Source of the DNA: an uncultured Pelagibacteraceae bacterium
GTDB taxonomy: Bacteria; Pseudomonadota; Alphaproteobacteria; Pelagibacterales; Pelagibacteraceae
DNA: 64,000 bases
Reading direction: 5' to 3'
NCBI GenBank assembly: GCA_902570785.1
Contig: CACFZK010000006.1
Location: 1 to 64,000, forward strand
In this document: positions 62,570 through 64,000 of the stretch, piece after piece
How positions within the stretch are numbered: the stretch's first letter is position 1
Layout of the letters: each line of letters opens with the position of its first letter
Position numbers and translations under genes: made by a program
Notes under the pieces: generated by a model
The model's database searches: none
Seen by the model: the letters and a program-made list of their open reading frames with translations, nothing else
What the model was told of the DNA's origin: nothing

Positions 62570-62995
62570 ATGTCTTTTGCAATAATAGAAACAGGTGGCA
62601 AGCAATACAAAGTATCTGCTAGTAATATTTTGAAAGTAGAAAAACTGAATATTGTTAAAGGAAAAAAAGTTGAGTTTAAAAAAGTCCTTCTTGTAAATGA
62701 TGATAAAAATACTGAGGTTGGTAATCCAACTGTTGAAGGCGCATTAGTAGAAGGTTTAGTTTTAGACAATATTAAAGATAGAAAAATTTTAGTTTTCAAA
62801 AAAAGAAGAAGACAAAACTCTAGAAAAAAATATGGGCATAGACGACATCTTTCAAAAATCCAGATCACTAAAATTTTGTCCAAAGGTGGAAAAGTAATTT
62901 CTGAGATAGAAGATAAAAAAATGAGTTTGTCAAAAGAACAAAAATCAGATAAAAAAACCGTAAAGAAAAAAGAAGTAATTAAAAAGAAGAAATAA
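62570..62995 (+). CDS. rplU: 50S ribosomal protein L21 with Lys-rich C-terminal extension
   Basis: [28 protein letters not shown]. Confidence 0.96.
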   Translation: MSFAIIETGGKQYKVSASNILKVEKLNIVKGKKVEFKKVLLVNDDKNTEVGNPTVEGALVEGLVLDNIKDRKILVFKKRRRQNSRKKYGHRRHLSKIQITKILSKGGKVISEIEDKKMSLSKEQKSDKKTVKKKEVIKKKK

Positions 62996-63000
62996 AACAA

Positions 63001-63255
63001 ATGGCAACAAAAAAAGCAGGTGGATCATCGAAGAACGGCCGAGATAGCGCCGGTCGTCGTCTAGGCGTTAAAAGATATGGCGAACAATTAGTGAAGCCTG
63101 GAAATATAATAGTCAGACAAAGAGGCACAAAAATACATCCTGGAAATAACGTTGGCATGGGTAAAGACCATTCAATTTTTTCTCTTATTGCAGGAAAAGT
63201 TAAATTCAAAAAAACCAAGTCAAATAGAACTTTGGTTTCTGTAGTTCCCAAATAA
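63001..63255 (+). CDS. rpmA: 50S ribosomal protein L27
   Basis: [27 protein letters not shown]. Confidence 0.97.
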   Translation: MATKKAGGSSKNGRDSAGRRLGVKRYGEQLVKPGNIIVRQRGTKIHPGNNVGMGKDHSIFSLIAGKVKFKKTKSNRTLVSVVPK

Positions 63256-63272
63256 ATTCAGTAGAAAAATAA

Positions 63273-64000
<728 letters not shown>

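Overview
This 64 kb AT-rich window looks like chromosome from a streamlined alphaproteobacterium, most likely SAR11/Pelagibacterales. That lineage call is inferred from base composition, dense gene packing, class I LysRS, an orphan-looking cobT end next to rpmB, a SAM-II riboswitch on metX and a TAXI-TRAP system. Most of the window is core metabolism and translation: rpmB, pyrD, lysK, lepA, pheST, rplT-rpmI-infC-thrS, gltBD, aceEF, argH-lysA, tyrC-hisC, metXW, rplU-rpmA-obgE. There are three tRNAs (Ser-GGA, Arg-ACG, Leu-CAA), a SAM-II riboswitch with terminator, and two clear rho-independent terminators. I saw no CRISPR array, prophage or transposase. Best candidates for novelty: (1) a phytanoyl-CoA dioxygenase-like + methyltransferase cassette beside tRNA-Ser, preceded by a possible leader ORF and two SD-equipped hydrophobic microproteins; (2) a 23-aa protein made almost only of Lys/Arg, downstream of carD; (3) a homodimeric-type pyruvate dehydrogenase E1 with an N-terminal lipoyl domain and a possibly leaderless, repeat-containing promoter; (4) a strong terminator hairpin inside the TAXI-TRAP operon, between binding protein and permease; (5) a SAM-II/metX leader where the aptamer 3' strand is nearly complementary to the terminator. 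Everything was read by eye; no homology search or folding was run.
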